DNA of 64,000 nt from Brevibacterium sp. 'Marine' (GCF_012844365.1 NZ_CP051626.1:1860001-1924000); one strand, 5' to 3'. Positions 35,277-44,170 are shown, counted from the first letter of the stretch. Numbers and translations: made by a program. Notes: a model not told the origin generated them from the sequence alone.

Positions 35277-35696
35277 ATGGAACGTACGCTCATCCTCATC
35301 AAACCCGACGGAGTCGCTCGCGGACTCGTCGGACAGATCGTGGCCCGCATCGAAGCCAAGGGCTATGCGATCGACGCCTTGGATCTCCGTTCGGCCACCG
35401 CCGCCGAACTGGCAGCCCATTACGCCGAGCACGAAGGCAAGCCCTTCTATCAGCCGCTGGTCGACTTCATGTCCGAGGGACCGATCGTCTCGATCATCGC
35501 CTCCGGACACGGTGTCATCCCCGGCTTCCGGTCGCTGGCAGGAGCCACCGACCCGACGGCTGCGGCTCCCGGCACGATCCGCGGCGACCTCGGCCGCGAC
35601 TGGGGTGAGAACGTGCAGAAGAACCTCGTCCACGGTTCCGACTCGACCGAATCGGCCGAACGCGAGATCGGGATCTGGTACCCGGCCGACGACTGA
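35277..35696 (+). CDS. ndk: Nucleoside diphosphate kinase
   Basis: A 139-aa enzyme moving the terminal phosphate of ATP to NDPs through a phosphohistidine. LILIKPDGVARGLVGQIVARIEAKGY is the N-terminal Kpn region, and NLVHGSDSTESAEREI carries the catalytic His (about residue 120) and the family signature. Length and sequence are normal. It has its own promoter and is closed by a strong hairpin, so it is probably monocistronic. It often follows folC-DUF4233 in actinobacteria. Confidence 0.97.
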   Translation: MERTLILIKPDGVARGLVGQIVARIEAKGYAIDALDLRSATAAELAAHYAEHEGKPFYQPLVDFMSEGPIVSIIASGHGVIPGFRSLAGATDPTAAAPGTIRGDLGRDWGENVQKNLVHGSDSTESAEREIGIWYPADD

Positions 35697-35749
35697 CGGC
35701 CGGGCGAAGTTCGCGCACGGCCGAAATCCGAGCCGCGCCGGTCGGATGC

Positions 35750-35787
35750 AGTGAGGGCGCCCCACCAGTCGGTAGGGCGCCCTCACT
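35750..35787 (+). terminator. Terminator hairpin after ndk, also facing the VKOR gene
   Basis: A perfect 13-bp stem (35750-35762 with 35775-35787) with a 12-nt loop, 53 bp after ndk and 62 bp from the convergent VKOR stop. It is probably bidirectional. Confidence 0.8.
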
Positions 35788-35849
35788 GATTTCACACATC
35801 GAGACCACGCCGGCATCTGCCGGCTCGGATCCCGATTGCGTGCGTCTTA

Positions 35850-36497
35850 TCAGAGCAGATTGGAGAAGAACGCCCAGAACTGTACGACGATGCACGCGAA
35901 GATGATGAGCATCCACAGCACGGACAGGGCGATGTTCTCCTTGGCCAGGACCCTCAGCACCGCATTGTCGGCTGTCCGGCGGCCGAAGACTCCGGTGAGG
36001 AGATTGCGGGCAGTGACGGCCATGAACATCGGGATCGTCACGGTCCACACGATGATGCACCACGGGCAGCCGACTCCGATCTTGTATATCGAGACATAGA
36101 AGAGGAACATCACCAGCGCCACGCCGCAGCCCAGCCCGATGTTCAGCCCCATCATCACCCACCGGGGCAGGCGGGTCCCGGACAGAATGAGCACTCCGAG
36201 CAGCAGTGGGATGACGAAGGCCGCGATGCCCATGAGCTGATTGGGAAAGCCCAGAAGCTCTGCTTCGGCATGTTCCATGACCGAACCGCACGAGAAGAAG
36301 GGGTTGAGGTCGCAGGAGAGCACGACGTCGGGATTCGCGAGCTTGTCGTATTTCTCCGCCGACAGCGAGAACGAGGCGAGGAAGCCGATGACCGAGGCGA
36401 TGATGAGGAAGATCCCGAACGGAGCGGATCTGACCACCCACGACGAGGTGGTGCCGGCGGTCTGACGATCATCGGGAGGAGTCAATGTGGTGTTCAC
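35850..36497 (-). CDS. Vitamin K epoxide reductase (VKOR) family membrane oxidoreductase
   Basis: A 215-aa protein with five membrane helices. The loop cysteines are in SCDLNPFFSCGSVM (about residues 60-74) and the redox centre is GVGCPWCIIVW (about 143-153). In actinobacteria such proteins re-oxidise exported DsbA-like proteins with menaquinone and so drive disulfide formation outside the membrane. No exported DsbA partner lies beside it. The GTG at 36497 is taken, but GAGGGG directly abuts it; a TTG four codons later has better spacing and may be the true start. Confidence 0.9.
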   Translation of the reverse strand: MNTTLTPPDDRQTAGTTSSWVVRSAPFGIFLIIASVIGFLASFSLSAEKYDKLANPDVVLSCDLNPFFSCGSVMEHAEAELLGFPNQLMGIAAFVIPLLLGVLILSGTRLPRWVMMGLNIGLGCGVALVMFLFYVSIYKIGVGCPWCIIVWTVTIPMFMAVTARNLLTGVFGRRTADNAVLRVLAKENIALSVLWMLIIFACIVVQFWAFFSNLL

Positions 36498-36798
36498 CCC
36501 TCAAGAATGCCTCGCCGTGTCCAGCGCAGCAAACCCCGTACCACGAGAAACCTCAGCGCAGAAGCACTTCTGTGACATAATGGTCTGACGGATACCTGTT
36601 CTCACACCGAACAGGAGAAGTGCCTCCACCGAGTCGAGGGTATGACCTCGCAGGTCGACAACAAGATGAGGCAGCACGGAGGGCCTACGCGCTGAGCGCG
36701 AGCCTCACGTGCCATCCACAGGTTTCGGTCCATCGCGGACCATGCAAGGATCCGAAGATTCGTACGGTGTGGACGGAGTCTTCGGACAGGGAGATACG
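36498..36798 (+). promoter_or_regulatory. Intergenic region and long leader of the RNase E/G gene
   Basis: This 301-bp divergent gap holds a -10-like TAATGG near 36580, a small hairpin CCTGTTC..GAACAGG near 36595-36615 and GC-rich stretches before AGGGAGA at the rne start. An in-frame ATG at 36709 exists, but its sequence does not look like protein and it lacks a ribosome site. A structured leader of ~200 nt would fit self-control of RNase E as known in E. coli; no conserved element is recognisable. Confidence 0.35.
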
Positions 36799-39780
36799 AT
36801 GAACGATACGTCGAACGACGGTACAGAGTCGACAGATCCGACCGAAGGCATTCTCGCGGACCTCGCGAATCTGCAGCAGACGGTCAGTGCCAAGAACGCC
36901 GAACACGATGATGTCGACGACACCGTGCGTGCACGTCTCGATGACATCGCCGAGGCAGCCGAATCGTTGCGCATCGGCGATGCCGATGACGACGGCGATG
37001 CGGACGAACCCGCCCCTCGCCGAGGCGGGCCGAAGTCAGCACGTGAAGCCGTGGCCAATCGCGGGCTCGTCTTCGAGGAGTTCGTCCGAAGTGACTCGTC
37101 TGACGACAGCGACGACGATTCCGATGGCAGCGGGGACTCTGATGACCGGGACTCTGACGACGGGGACTCCGGTCGCGCGCCGGAGACGGCTCAGGCTTCG
37201 CCGAGCTTCGACCCGCGCAATCCCTTCGCGGCACCTGCCCCGCCGGTTGCCGCCCCCGAACCCCGCACTGCCCCTGCGGTGCCCTATGACGGCGGCCTGA
37301 TCTTCCAGGTGCCGAAGGCCGAACATGCCGAGGTCGTCACGATCGAGGACGACTCCGACGCCGACTGGGACGATTCCCGCGACTCCGATGACGACTCCTC
37401 GTCCCCACAGGAGAACAGGCAGAACGACAACGATGAGGATGAGTCCGCAGGCGGTCCGCGCCGGCGCCGGGGCGGCCGCGGGCGTCGTTCGCGCAATCGC
37501 GATGACTCACACGACGATTCCGCGGACTCCGCCGATGATTCGAAGGATTCCGAGGACGAGACCTCGGATGCCGCCGAAGGGCAGAGTTCGAAGTCGTCGA
37601 AGCGAGGATCACGGTCGAACAGACGCGGTTCGAAGCAGAGCTCCGATGCGGACGGCGATGACTCGCAGTCGAAGTCGGATCATAAGGACTCCGACCACAA
37701 GGACTCCGACGATTCCCATTCGGACGAAGACGACGATGACTCCGACTCCGGTTCGCGCCGGCGTCGCCGCCGTCGTTCCCGCACTCGCAGCACCGATCGC
37801 GACGAGGTCACCTCGCTCAAGGGATCGACCCGGCTCGAGGCCAAGCGCCAGCGGCGCAAGGAGGGGCGCGAGGCCGGACGTCGTCGTCCCATCATCACCG
37901 AGGCCGAGTTCCTCGCCCGGCGTGAGTCCGTCGACCGCACCATGCTGGTGCGGGAGAGCGGCGACCAGACACAGCTCGTCGTCGTCGAGGACGGGATCGC
38001 AGTCGAGCACTACCTCAAGGAGAACCGTCAGCAGTCATCGCTGATCGGCAACGTCTACCTGGGCAAGGTCCAGAACGTGCTGCCGAGCATGGAAGCGGCG
38101 TTCATCGACATCGGCAAGGGCCGCAACGCCGTGCTCTATGCCGGTGAAGTCAACTGGGACGCACTCGGCATGGACGGCAAGGCGCGCCGCATCGAAACCG
38201 CGCTGAGTCCCGGTGATGCCGTGCTCGTGCAGGTGACGAAGGATCCGATCGGGCACAAGGGTGCCCGGCTGACCGGTCAGATCTCACTGCCCGGGCGCTT
38301 CCTCGTCTACGTGCCCGGCAACTCGATGACCGGAATCTCACGGAAGCTGCCCGACAATGAGCGGGCACGCCTGAAGAAGCTGCTCAAACAGCTCGTCGGC
38401 GATTCGAACGGCGTCATCGTGCGCACCGCCGCCGAAGGCGCCACCGACTCCGATCTCTCGCGTGACGTCGAACGTCTCGCCAAGCGGTGGGAGACGATCG
38501 AGAAGAAGTCGAAGTCGACGAAGGTGCTGGCGCCGCAGCTGCTCTACAGTGAGCCCGACATGATCGTGCGCATCATCCGAGACGTCTTCAACGAGGACTT
38601 CAGTTCGCTCGTCATCGACGGCGACAGTGCATGGGACACGATCCACGAGTACGTCGAATCGGTGGCCCCGGACCTGCTCGAACGCGTCCACAGCTACAAC
38701 GAGGACGAGGACATCTTCGACCACTACCGGATCGAAGAGCAGATCCAGAAGGCGCTCCAGCGGACGGTGAGTCTGCCCTCGGGAGGGTCCCTCGTCATCG
38801 ACCGCACAGAAGCGATGACGGTCGTCGACGTCAACACCGGCAAATTCACCGGTTCCGGAGGCAATCTCGAAGAGACGGTGACCCGCAACAACCTCGAAGC
38901 CGCCGAGGAGGTCATTCGGCAGATCCGTCTGCGTGACATCGGCGGCATCATCGTCGTCGACTTCATCGACATGGTGCTCGAATCCAACCGGGATCTCGTG
39001 GTGCGCCGCCTCGTCGAGTGTCTCGGTCGAGACCGGACGAAGCATCAGGTCGCCGAGGTGACGTCGCTGGGTCTCGTACAGATGACGCGCAAACGCATCG
39101 GCACCGGACTCGCCGAATCCCTGGTCAGCGCCGGTGAGGACCTCACCGGGCGAGGACTGCTGCTGCCCGGATCGGAAGAAGACGGTTCGAAGGCTCACCG
39201 CGGCAACCGGTCCAATCACGACAACCGCCGTGACCGTAAGCGTCGGAGTGACTCCGGATCGAAGGCCAAGCACAACGAGTCCGAGTCGACCGAGGAGACC
39301 GTGTCATCGGATGCGTCCCGGTCGGCCGTCGCCGCGATCGCGAAAGCCACGCTGAAGAAGGACGACACCGAATCGGCCGAGTCGACGACGTCCGACGCTT
39401 CTTCTCAGTCTGCCGACTCGTCGAGCAGCGACGAGACCGGCAAATCCCGCTCGCGTTCACGCAACGGTCGCCGCCGGTCCCGTTCGGACCGCAACGACGA
39501 TTCACAGTCGGAGAAGACCGACGAGAAGTCGAACGCAGATAAGTCGAGCAGCGACGAACAGGCGCCGGCTGCCGAACGGAAGCCTGCGCCCGATACGAAA
39601 CCGGCCGCCGAAGAGCCGCAGGACCTGCCGCTGATGATCGGCGCGGACAGTGAGACGAAGGTCGCTGCCGCCGCACCGGTCAAGGCCGCTCCGGCGAAGA
39701 AGAGCGAATCGGTGAAGAAGTCTCCTGCCCCCAAGCAGGAACAGCTGCCGACCTCGTTCGTCATCATCGGTCAGGACTGA
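36799..39780 (+). CDS. rne: Ribonuclease E/G family endoribonuclease without zinc-link cysteines
   Basis: A 993-aa RNA-processing enzyme. Residues 1-375 are a long disordered region very rich in Asp/Ser and Arg. The catalytic part starts at RTMLVRESGDQTQLVVVEDG (about 380). An S1 domain follows (SLIGNVYLGKVQNVLPSMEAAFIDIG). The metal-binding DNase I-like subdomain has VVDVNTGKF (about 676) and VVDFIDM (about 719). Then comes MTRKRIGTGLAESLVSAGEDLTGRG (about 760-786), where other RNase E/G proteins carry CxxC of the zinc-link; both Cys are missing. The C-terminal ~200 residues are again Ser/Asp/Arg-rich. The ATG at 36799 has AGGGAGA upstream. Confidence 0.93.
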   Translation: MNDTSNDGTESTDPTEGILADLANLQQTVSAKNAEHDDVDDTVRARLDDIAEAAESLRIGDADDDGDADEPAPRRGGPKSAREAVANRGLVFEEFVRSDSSDDSDDDSDGSGDSDDRDSDDGDSGRAPETAQASPSFDPRNPFAAPAPPVAAPEPRTAPAVPYDGGLIFQVPKAEHAEVVTIEDDSDADWDDSRDSDDDSSSPQENRQNDNDEDESAGGPRRRRGGRGRRSRNRDDSHDDSADSADDSKDSEDETSDAAEGQSSKSSKRGSRSNRRGSKQSSDADGDDSQSKSDHKDSDHKDSDDSHSDEDDDDSDSGSRRRRRRRSRTRSTDRDEVTSLKGSTRLEAKRQRRKEGREAGRRRPIITEAEFLARRESVDRTMLVRESGDQTQLVVVEDGIAVEHYLKENRQQSSLIGNVYLGKVQNVLPSMEAAFIDIGKGRNAVLYAGEVNWDALGMDGKARRIETALSPGDAVLVQVTKDPIGHKGARLTGQISLPGRFLVYVPGNSMTGISRKLPDNERARLKKLLKQLVGDSNGVIVRTAAEGATDSDLSRDVERLAKRWETIEKKSKSTKVLAPQLLYSEPDMIVRIIRDVFNEDFSSLVIDGDSAWDTIHEYVESVAPDLLERVHSYNEDEDIFDHYRIEEQIQKALQRTVSLPSGGSLVIDRTEAMTVVDVNTGKFTGSGGNLEETVTRNNLEAAEEVIRQIRLRDIGGIIVVDFIDMVLESNRDLVVRRLVECLGRDRTKHQVAEVTSLGLVQMTRKRIGTGLAESLVSAGEDLTGRGLLLPGSEEDGSKAHRGNRSNHDNRRDRKRRSDSGSKAKHNESESTEETVSSDASRSAVAAIAKATLKKDDTESAESTTSDASSQSADSSSSDETGKSRSRSRNGRRRSRSDRNDDSQSEKTDEKSNADKSSSDEQAPAAERKPAPDTKPAAEEPQDLPLMIGADSETKVAAAAPVKAAPAKKSESVKKSPAPKQEQLPTSFVIIGQD

Positions 39781-39806
39781 CACCTGTCCTTCGCTGAAAC
39801 GGCAAA

Positions 39807-39834
39807 CGCCCCGTCGACATCCGTCGACGGGGCG
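39807..39834. terminator. Terminator hairpin between rne and the convergent SPFH gene
   Basis: A perfect 12-bp stem (39807-39818 with 39823-39834) and ATCC loop between two convergent genes; probably serves both. Confidence 0.8.
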
Positions 39835-39866
39835 CTGTCGTGTTCGGCAGGCGCGGCTCGGACCGG

Positions 39867-41180
39867 TCAGCCTGCCGACTGCTGATTGCGGGTGGTGCTG
39901 ATCGTCGGCTGCGCCGCCTGATCACCGCAGAGAACGATCATCAGATTGGACACGAGATCGCTGCGTTCGGACTGCCCGAGCCTGACGATCTGACGTCCTT
40001 CGATCTCTTCGATCGCTGTCTCCACCATGCCGACCGCGCCTTCGACGATGAGCTGACGAGCGGCAACAACGGCTGTGGCCTGCTGGCGCTGGAGCATGGC
40101 ACGCGCGATCTCCGGAGCATAGGCCAATTGGGTGATGCGCGATTCGATGACGGTGACGCCGGCGGCCATGACTCTGGCGGCGACCTCATCGGAGAGTCGC
40201 GAGGTGATCTCGTCGGCGTTGTCGCGCAGAGACATGCGGCGTGGATCCGAGGAATCGTAGGCGTAGGAGTTCGCGATGTGCCGAACGGCGGTCTCCGCCT
40301 GGATGGCGACGAACTCCTCGAAGTCATCGACCTCGAACATCGCCTGCGCGGTGTCCCTGACCTGCCAGACGACGACGGCGCCGATCTCGATGGGATTGCC
40401 GTCGAGATCGTTGACCTTCAGAGTCGAGGTCTCATGATTGCGGATGCGCGTCGAGATCTGGTCCTTCGTATAGAAGGGATTGACGAATCGCAGTCCCGAT
40501 TGTCTGACCGTGCCGACGTACTTGCCGTAGAGCTGGAGGACGACGGCATGTCCGGGCGCCACCGAGGTGCATCCTCTGAACAGGAACATCGAGGCGATGA
40601 AGCACAGCACGGCGACGATGAAGAGGACGACGCCGACGGCGACCTGGGCGAAGCTCATGACGAAGCCGATGATGCCCATGAGCACAGCGGCGAGGAGCAG
40701 GGCGATGGCACCGACGATAGCGAAATAGCCCGAGACCCCGCCGGCCGGCTTCTCGCGCACGCGTTCACCGTCGGGGGAGACGATGCGCGTGGGGGCCGAG
40801 TTGGGCTGTCCTGGCCCTGAGGGAGGCCGACCGGAGTCCGGCGCCTGCACAGGTGAGCGTCGGGGCCCGCGGGCCGGTGCCGGCGGCAGAGGTGAGCCTT
40901 CACCGTGGTGCGGCGGGGCACCGGTGTTCGCTTGAGCTCCAGCGGGCGGACCATACTGTGCCGTCGACTCCGAACCTCCGATCGACCCGGACTGAGCGCC
41001 CTGGGACCCATAGTGCCCGTTGGGGTTCGTCACTGCCTCCGCACCGGGGTATGCCGAAGGCTGACCGTGGCCGGATTGGATGTGAGTGCTCGGATCTCCG
41101 CTGGGAATCGGGCCTCGATCGGCGGATGAGTTGGGGGTTCGAGGCGGCCGCTGACCTGGTTGCTGAGGGTTCTGAGTCAT
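39867..41180 (-). CDS. SPFH domain membrane protein (stomatin/prohibitin type)
   Basis: A 437-aa protein. Residues 1-140 are Pro/Gly/Ser/Gln-rich and probably disordered. Two hydrophobic helices follow (YFAIVGAIALLLAAVLMGIIGF and VAVGVVLFIVAVLCFIASMF, about 150-200). The SPFH core comes next (TSVAPGHAVVLQLYGKYVGTVRQSGLRFVNPFY ... ESRITQLAYAPEIARAMLQRQQATAVVAARQLIVEGAVGM). Such proteins form membrane rings or scaffold microdomains; no protease partner (NfeD, FtsH) is adjacent. The ATG at 41180 is the only sensible start. Confidence 0.88.
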   Translation of the reverse strand: MTQNPQQPGQRPPRTPNSSADRGPIPSGDPSTHIQSGHGQPSAYPGAEAVTNPNGHYGSQGAQSGSIGGSESTAQYGPPAGAQANTGAPPHHGEGSPLPPAPARGPRRSPVQAPDSGRPPSGPGQPNSAPTRIVSPDGERVREKPAGGVSGYFAIVGAIALLLAAVLMGIIGFVMSFAQVAVGVVLFIVAVLCFIASMFLFRGCTSVAPGHAVVLQLYGKYVGTVRQSGLRFVNPFYTKDQISTRIRNHETSTLKVNDLDGNPIEIGAVVVWQVRDTAQAMFEVDDFEEFVAIQAETAVRHIANSYAYDSSDPRRMSLRDNADEITSRLSDEVAARVMAAGVTVIESRITQLAYAPEIARAMLQRQQATAVVAARQLIVEGAVGMVETAIEEIEGRQIVRLGQSERSDLVSNLMIVLCGDQAAQPTISTTRNQQSAG

Positions 41181-41261
41181 GTTCCCAGTTTAGGCCAGTT
41201 GATGAGACGCGAATCTCAGATGGCCGCAGAGCCCCCTGTTTCGTAACGGTTCGATAACTGA

Positions 41262-41286
41262 AAGCGTTCCATAAGGTGGAACGCTT
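41262..41286 (+). repeat. Hairpin in the symporter leader/promoter region
   Basis: AAGCGTTCC-ATAAGGT-GGAACGCTT, a perfect 9-bp stem 34 bp before the symporter ATG. It could be an operator or an RNA hairpin. GTGAC/GTCAC at 41291-41317 forms a second, weaker pairing over the start region. No glycine riboswitch core is seen. Confidence 0.5.
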
Positions 41287-41320
41287 GAATGTGACGCAAG
41301 TCTCAGTAAGTTGTCACACT

Positions 41321-42850
41321 ATGAACAATCTTCATATCTCAGCAGCGCCGGTCTCTCCGGTCGACGATGCCATCAACTCATGGTTCGATCCGATCGCGAC
41401 GTGGTTCGGCAGCGTCATCTTCTTTCCGATCACCATCGGATCGATCTCGTTTCCCTTCGTCGTCCTGTGGCTGATCTTCGCGGCCGGGGTCTTCACTGTC
41501 TACTTCGGTTTCATCCAAGCTCGAGGGGCGAAGCTGTCGCTCGAGATCATCCGCGGGAAATTCTCCTCGAAGTCCGACCCTGGTGAGGTCACCCACTTCC
41601 AAGCCCTCGCCTCTGCACTGTCGGGAACCGTCGGTCTCGGCAATATCGCCGGTGTCGGTGTCGCCATCGCCCTCGGAGGTCCAGGAGCGACCTTCTGGAT
41701 GATCATCGCCGGTCTCTTGGGCATGTGCACGAAGTTCGTCGAGTGCACCCTCGGAGTGAAATACCGTGAGATCGACGAGAACGGCGTGGTCCACGGCGGA
41801 CCATTCAAGTACCTCCCTGTGGCCTTCCGCCGCTTCTCCAAGCCGGTGGCAACGGTGCTCACCGGACTGTTCGCCATCGCAATCCTCATCTTCGGCGTCG
41901 TCGGCGGCGGCATGTTCCAGGCCAATCAGACCTTTGCCCAGGTCCGCACGGCCACGGGCGGCGACGACGGGTTCCTCGCCGGGCCCTTCGCCTCGCTGAT
42001 CTTCGGAATCATCTTCGCGGCGCTCGTCGCCCTGGTCATCCTCGGCGGCATCCGTTCGATCGCGAAGGTCACTGACAAGCTCGTCCCCGGGATGGCGATC
42101 TTCTACGTCATCTCATGCCTCCTCGTGCTCGGGCTCAACTTCACGAACATCCCGAGCGCCATCGGTGAGATCTTCGCCGGGGCGTTCAACCCGCAGGGTG
42201 TGGCCGGCGGCATCGTCGGAGTCATGATCATCGGCTTCCAGCGGTCGGCGTTCTCCAACGAGGCCGGCATCGGCTCGGCACCGATCGCCCATTCGGCGGT
42301 CAAGACCCGCCGTCCGATCTCCGAGGGATTCGTTGCACTCCTCGAGCCCTTCATCGATACGGTCGTCGTCTGCACCATGACGGCGCTGACCATCATCGTC
42401 GCCAATCAGGCCTCCTACCGAGAGGACCTCGGTGCCGGTGAGATCGGGGGAGTGGCCCTGACCTCGGACGCCTTCTCCACCGTGGCCTCGTGGTACCCGA
42501 TCCTGCTGGCCATCGCTGTCGCGCTGTTCGCCTTCTCGACCCTCATCACCTGGGCGTACTACGGAGAGCAGGCATGGAGCTACCTGTTCGGCAATGCGAA
42601 GGCCAGCGTCACCGTCTTCCGCACACTGGTCTGCCTCTTCGTCGTCGTCGGCTGTGTGGCGACCTTCTCGAAGGTCGTCGAGTTCGCGGATGCCGCACTC
42701 TTCATGTGTGCCTTCATCAACATCCTCGGCCTCTACATGCTCATGCCGGTGGTCAAGAAGGAGATGAAGAAGTACCTCGCCGATCGCAGGGCCGGAACGT
42801 TGAACGACCCGGACACGGTCGACGCGGTCCCGGTCGACCAGCCCGCCTGA
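41321..42850 (+). CDS. Alanine/glycine:sodium symporter (AGCS family)
   Basis: A 509-aa carrier with about ten helices, importing small neutral amino acids with Na+. ALSGTVGLGNIAGVGVAIALGGPGATFWMIIAGLLGM is the AGCS signature. CTLGVKYREIDENGVVHGGPFKYL, FQRSAFSNEAGIGSAPIAHSAVKT and ITWAYYGEQAWSYLFG are also diagnostic. The ATG at 41321 begins MNNLHISAAP; the frame is open 15 codons upstream, but these would cover the hairpin. No good Shine-Dalgarno is seen. Na+ recycling could depend on the Mrp antiporter encoded further on. Confidence 0.93.
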   Translation: MNNLHISAAPVSPVDDAINSWFDPIATWFGSVIFFPITIGSISFPFVVLWLIFAAGVFTVYFGFIQARGAKLSLEIIRGKFSSKSDPGEVTHFQALASALSGTVGLGNIAGVGVAIALGGPGATFWMIIAGLLGMCTKFVECTLGVKYREIDENGVVHGGPFKYLPVAFRRFSKPVATVLTGLFAIAILIFGVVGGGMFQANQTFAQVRTATGGDDGFLAGPFASLIFGIIFAALVALVILGGIRSIAKVTDKLVPGMAIFYVISCLLVLGLNFTNIPSAIGEIFAGAFNPQGVAGGIVGVMIIGFQRSAFSNEAGIGSAPIAHSAVKTRRPISEGFVALLEPFIDTVVVCTMTALTIIVANQASYREDLGAGEIGGVALTSDAFSTVASWYPILLAIAVALFAFSTLITWAYYGEQAWSYLFGNAKASVTVFRTLVCLFVVVGCVATFSKVVEFADAALFMCAFINILGLYMLMPVVKKEMKKYLADRRAGTLNDPDTVDAVPVDQPA

Positions 42851-42908
42851 ATCTGAGCCACCTCAACCGGACGGGGTCCTCGACCGGAAGAGACCGCCTC
42901 GATCAAGG

Positions 42909-42950
42909 ATGCCTGTGCGCCGCGCCCATTCGGACGCGGCGCACAGGCAT
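42909..42950 (+). terminator. Terminator hairpin after the symporter gene
   Basis: A perfect 16-bp stem (42909-42924 with 42935-42950) with a 10-nt loop, 58 bp after the stop and just before the chorismate mutase promoter. Confidence 0.85.
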
Positions 42951-42963
42951 GCCGGGCCGTCGA

Positions 42964-42969
42964 TAGAAT
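42964..42969 (+). promoter_or_regulatory. -10 element of the chorismate mutase gene, leaderless start
   Basis: TAGAAT is followed by six bases (gggcgc) and the GTG start. There is no room for a Shine-Dalgarno, so the mRNA should begin at or next to the start codon. Its upstream side is the terminator hairpin of the previous gene. Confidence 0.65.
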
Positions 42970-42975
42970 GGGCGC

Positions 42976-43293
42976 GTGGATGAGAACAGAGACGACAGAA
43001 CACGCGCAGTCGAACGGCTGCAGGAGCTGCGGGGCAGCATCGACAATATCGATGCCTCCCTCGTCCATCTCCTCGCCGAGCGCTTCAAGCTCACAGAGCG
43101 CGTCGGCGAACTCAAGGCCGACCACGGTCTGCCTCCGGCCGACGAGTCCCGGGAGGCCAGGCAGGTCGCCCGGCTGCGAGAGCTCGCCGAGGAGTCCCAC
43201 CTGGATCCCGAGTTCGCGGAGAAGTTCCTGGCCTTCATCGTCGCCGAGGTCATCCGTCGGCACGAACGCATTGCGGAGTCGCGCGAGAGCTGA
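42976..43293 (+). CDS. Chorismate mutase (AroQ type)
   Basis: A 105-aa all-helical enzyme converting chorismate to prephenate for phenylalanine and tyrosine. RLQELRGSIDNIDASLVHLLAERFKLTERVGELKADHGLPPADESREARQ carries the AroQ helix 1 with the conserved Arg, Asp and Arg/Lys active-site residues. LDPEFAEKFLAFIVAEVIRRHERI is helix 3. It is free-standing, without prephenate dehydratase or DAHP synthase domains; in actinobacteria such small mutases usually need DAHP synthase for activity. The GTG start is placed by its -10 and the apparent lack of a leader. Confidence 0.9.
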   Translation: MDENRDDRTRAVERLQELRGSIDNIDASLVHLLAERFKLTERVGELKADHGLPPADESREARQVARLRELAEESHLDPEFAEKFLAFIVAEVIRRHERIAESRES

Positions 43294-43383
43294 GTCGCAG
43301 ATGCGAGGATCACGCCCTTTCTGCGGATGGACGAGAGATGACTCACAATACGCAGATCGTCCGCCTGCCGATGGGGCGTGGGT

Positions 43384-43413
43384 TTGCCGATGCTGTGTGC
43401 TCTCGATTAGACT
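43384..43413 (+). promoter_or_regulatory. Promoter of the rplU-rpmA unit
   Basis: TTGCCG (43384-43389), an 18-bp spacer and TAGACT (43408-43413). It is one of the best sigma-70-type promoters in the window, as expected for ribosomal protein genes. Confidence 0.75.
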
Positions 43414-43540
43414 TGACCGTCGGTGCGCGTGACGCGCCACGGCTGGTGATTCCTCTCAATGGGATGTCTGCGGGTTCGGCCCGCGGCAGCCAAGGGACAA
43501 CCGCCGTTCGTTTGTGTTTTAGCAGAAAGAGGGTTCGAGC
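43414..43540 (+). promoter_or_regulatory. Structured ~120-nt leader of rplU
   Basis: The leader contains a GCGCGTGACGCGC-type hairpin near 43425 and a CTGCGGG..CCCGCGGCAG hairpin near 43468-43490, then AGAAAGAGGG as ribosome site. Autoregulatory leaders are known for L21 genes in other phyla. I cannot match this one to a defined class. Confidence 0.4.
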
Positions 43541-43849
43541 ATGGTCTATGCCATCGTCCGTGCCGGGGGCCACCAGGAAAAGGTGAGCGTCGGCGATATC
43601 ATCACAGTCAACCGCATGAAGGCGAAGGCTGGAGACAGCGTCGAACTCGATGCCGTACTTCTTGTCGACGGTGAGACGGTCACGACCGATCCCGACGCTC
43701 TGGCGAAGGTCTCGGTCAGCGCTGAGGTCGCCGGTGAACTCCGCGGTCCCAAGATTGTGATCCAGAAGTACAAGAACAAGACCGGGTACAAGAAGCGTCA
43801 GGGCCACCGCCAGGACCTCACCCGTCTGAAGATCACGAACATCAAGTAA
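43541..43849 (+). CDS. rplU: 50S ribosomal protein L21
   Basis: A 102-aa protein that binds 23S rRNA near L20. [36 protein letters not shown] and the C-terminal [28 protein letters not shown] are diagnostic. A strong AAAGAGGG precedes the ATG. rpmA follows after 15 bp. Confidence 0.97.
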   Translation: MVYAIVRAGGHQEKVSVGDIITVNRMKAKAGDSVELDAVLLVDGETVTTDPDALAKVSVSAEVAGELRGPKIVIQKYKNKTGYKKRQGHRQDLTRLKITNIK

Positions 43850-43864
43850 GAGGAGACTTCTCAC

Positions 43865-44116
43865 ATGGCAAGCAAAAAGGGAGTCAGCTCGACCCGCAAC
43901 GGTCGCGACTCGAACCCACAGTACCTCGGCGTGAAGCGCTTCGGCGGCCAGGCCGTCAAGGCCGGCGAGATCATCGTCCGCCAGCGCGGAACCAAGTTCC
44001 ACCCCGGAGCCAATGTCGGCCGTGGAGGAGACGATACCCTCTTCGCTCTGACAGCCGGAGCCGTGGAATTCGGCACCCGCAACGGTCGCAAGATCGTCAA
44101 CATCGTCGGAGCCTGA
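43865..44116 (+). CDS. rpmA: 50S ribosomal protein L27
   Basis: An 83-aa protein at the peptidyl-transferase centre. [29 protein letters not shown] and [17 protein letters not shown] are diagnostic. The N-terminus starts directly with the functional basic tail and lacks the cleavable extension of Firmicutes L27. AGGAG lies upstream. It is followed by a strong hairpin before obg. Confidence 0.97.
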   Translation: MASKKGVSSTRNGRDSNPQYLGVKRFGGQAVKAGEIIVRQRGTKFHPGANVGRGGDDTLFALTAGAVEFGTRNGRKIVNIVGA

Positions 44117-44170
44117 TCCTCCCCGGATCCGTTCCGTCGTCAATATGATCTCTCCCTGAGTCAAGGGAGC

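Noticed and set aside
41181..41320. Glycine riboswitch before the alanine/glycine symporter
   Set aside because: The conserved glycine aptamer core is absent. Only a simple 9-bp hairpin is present.
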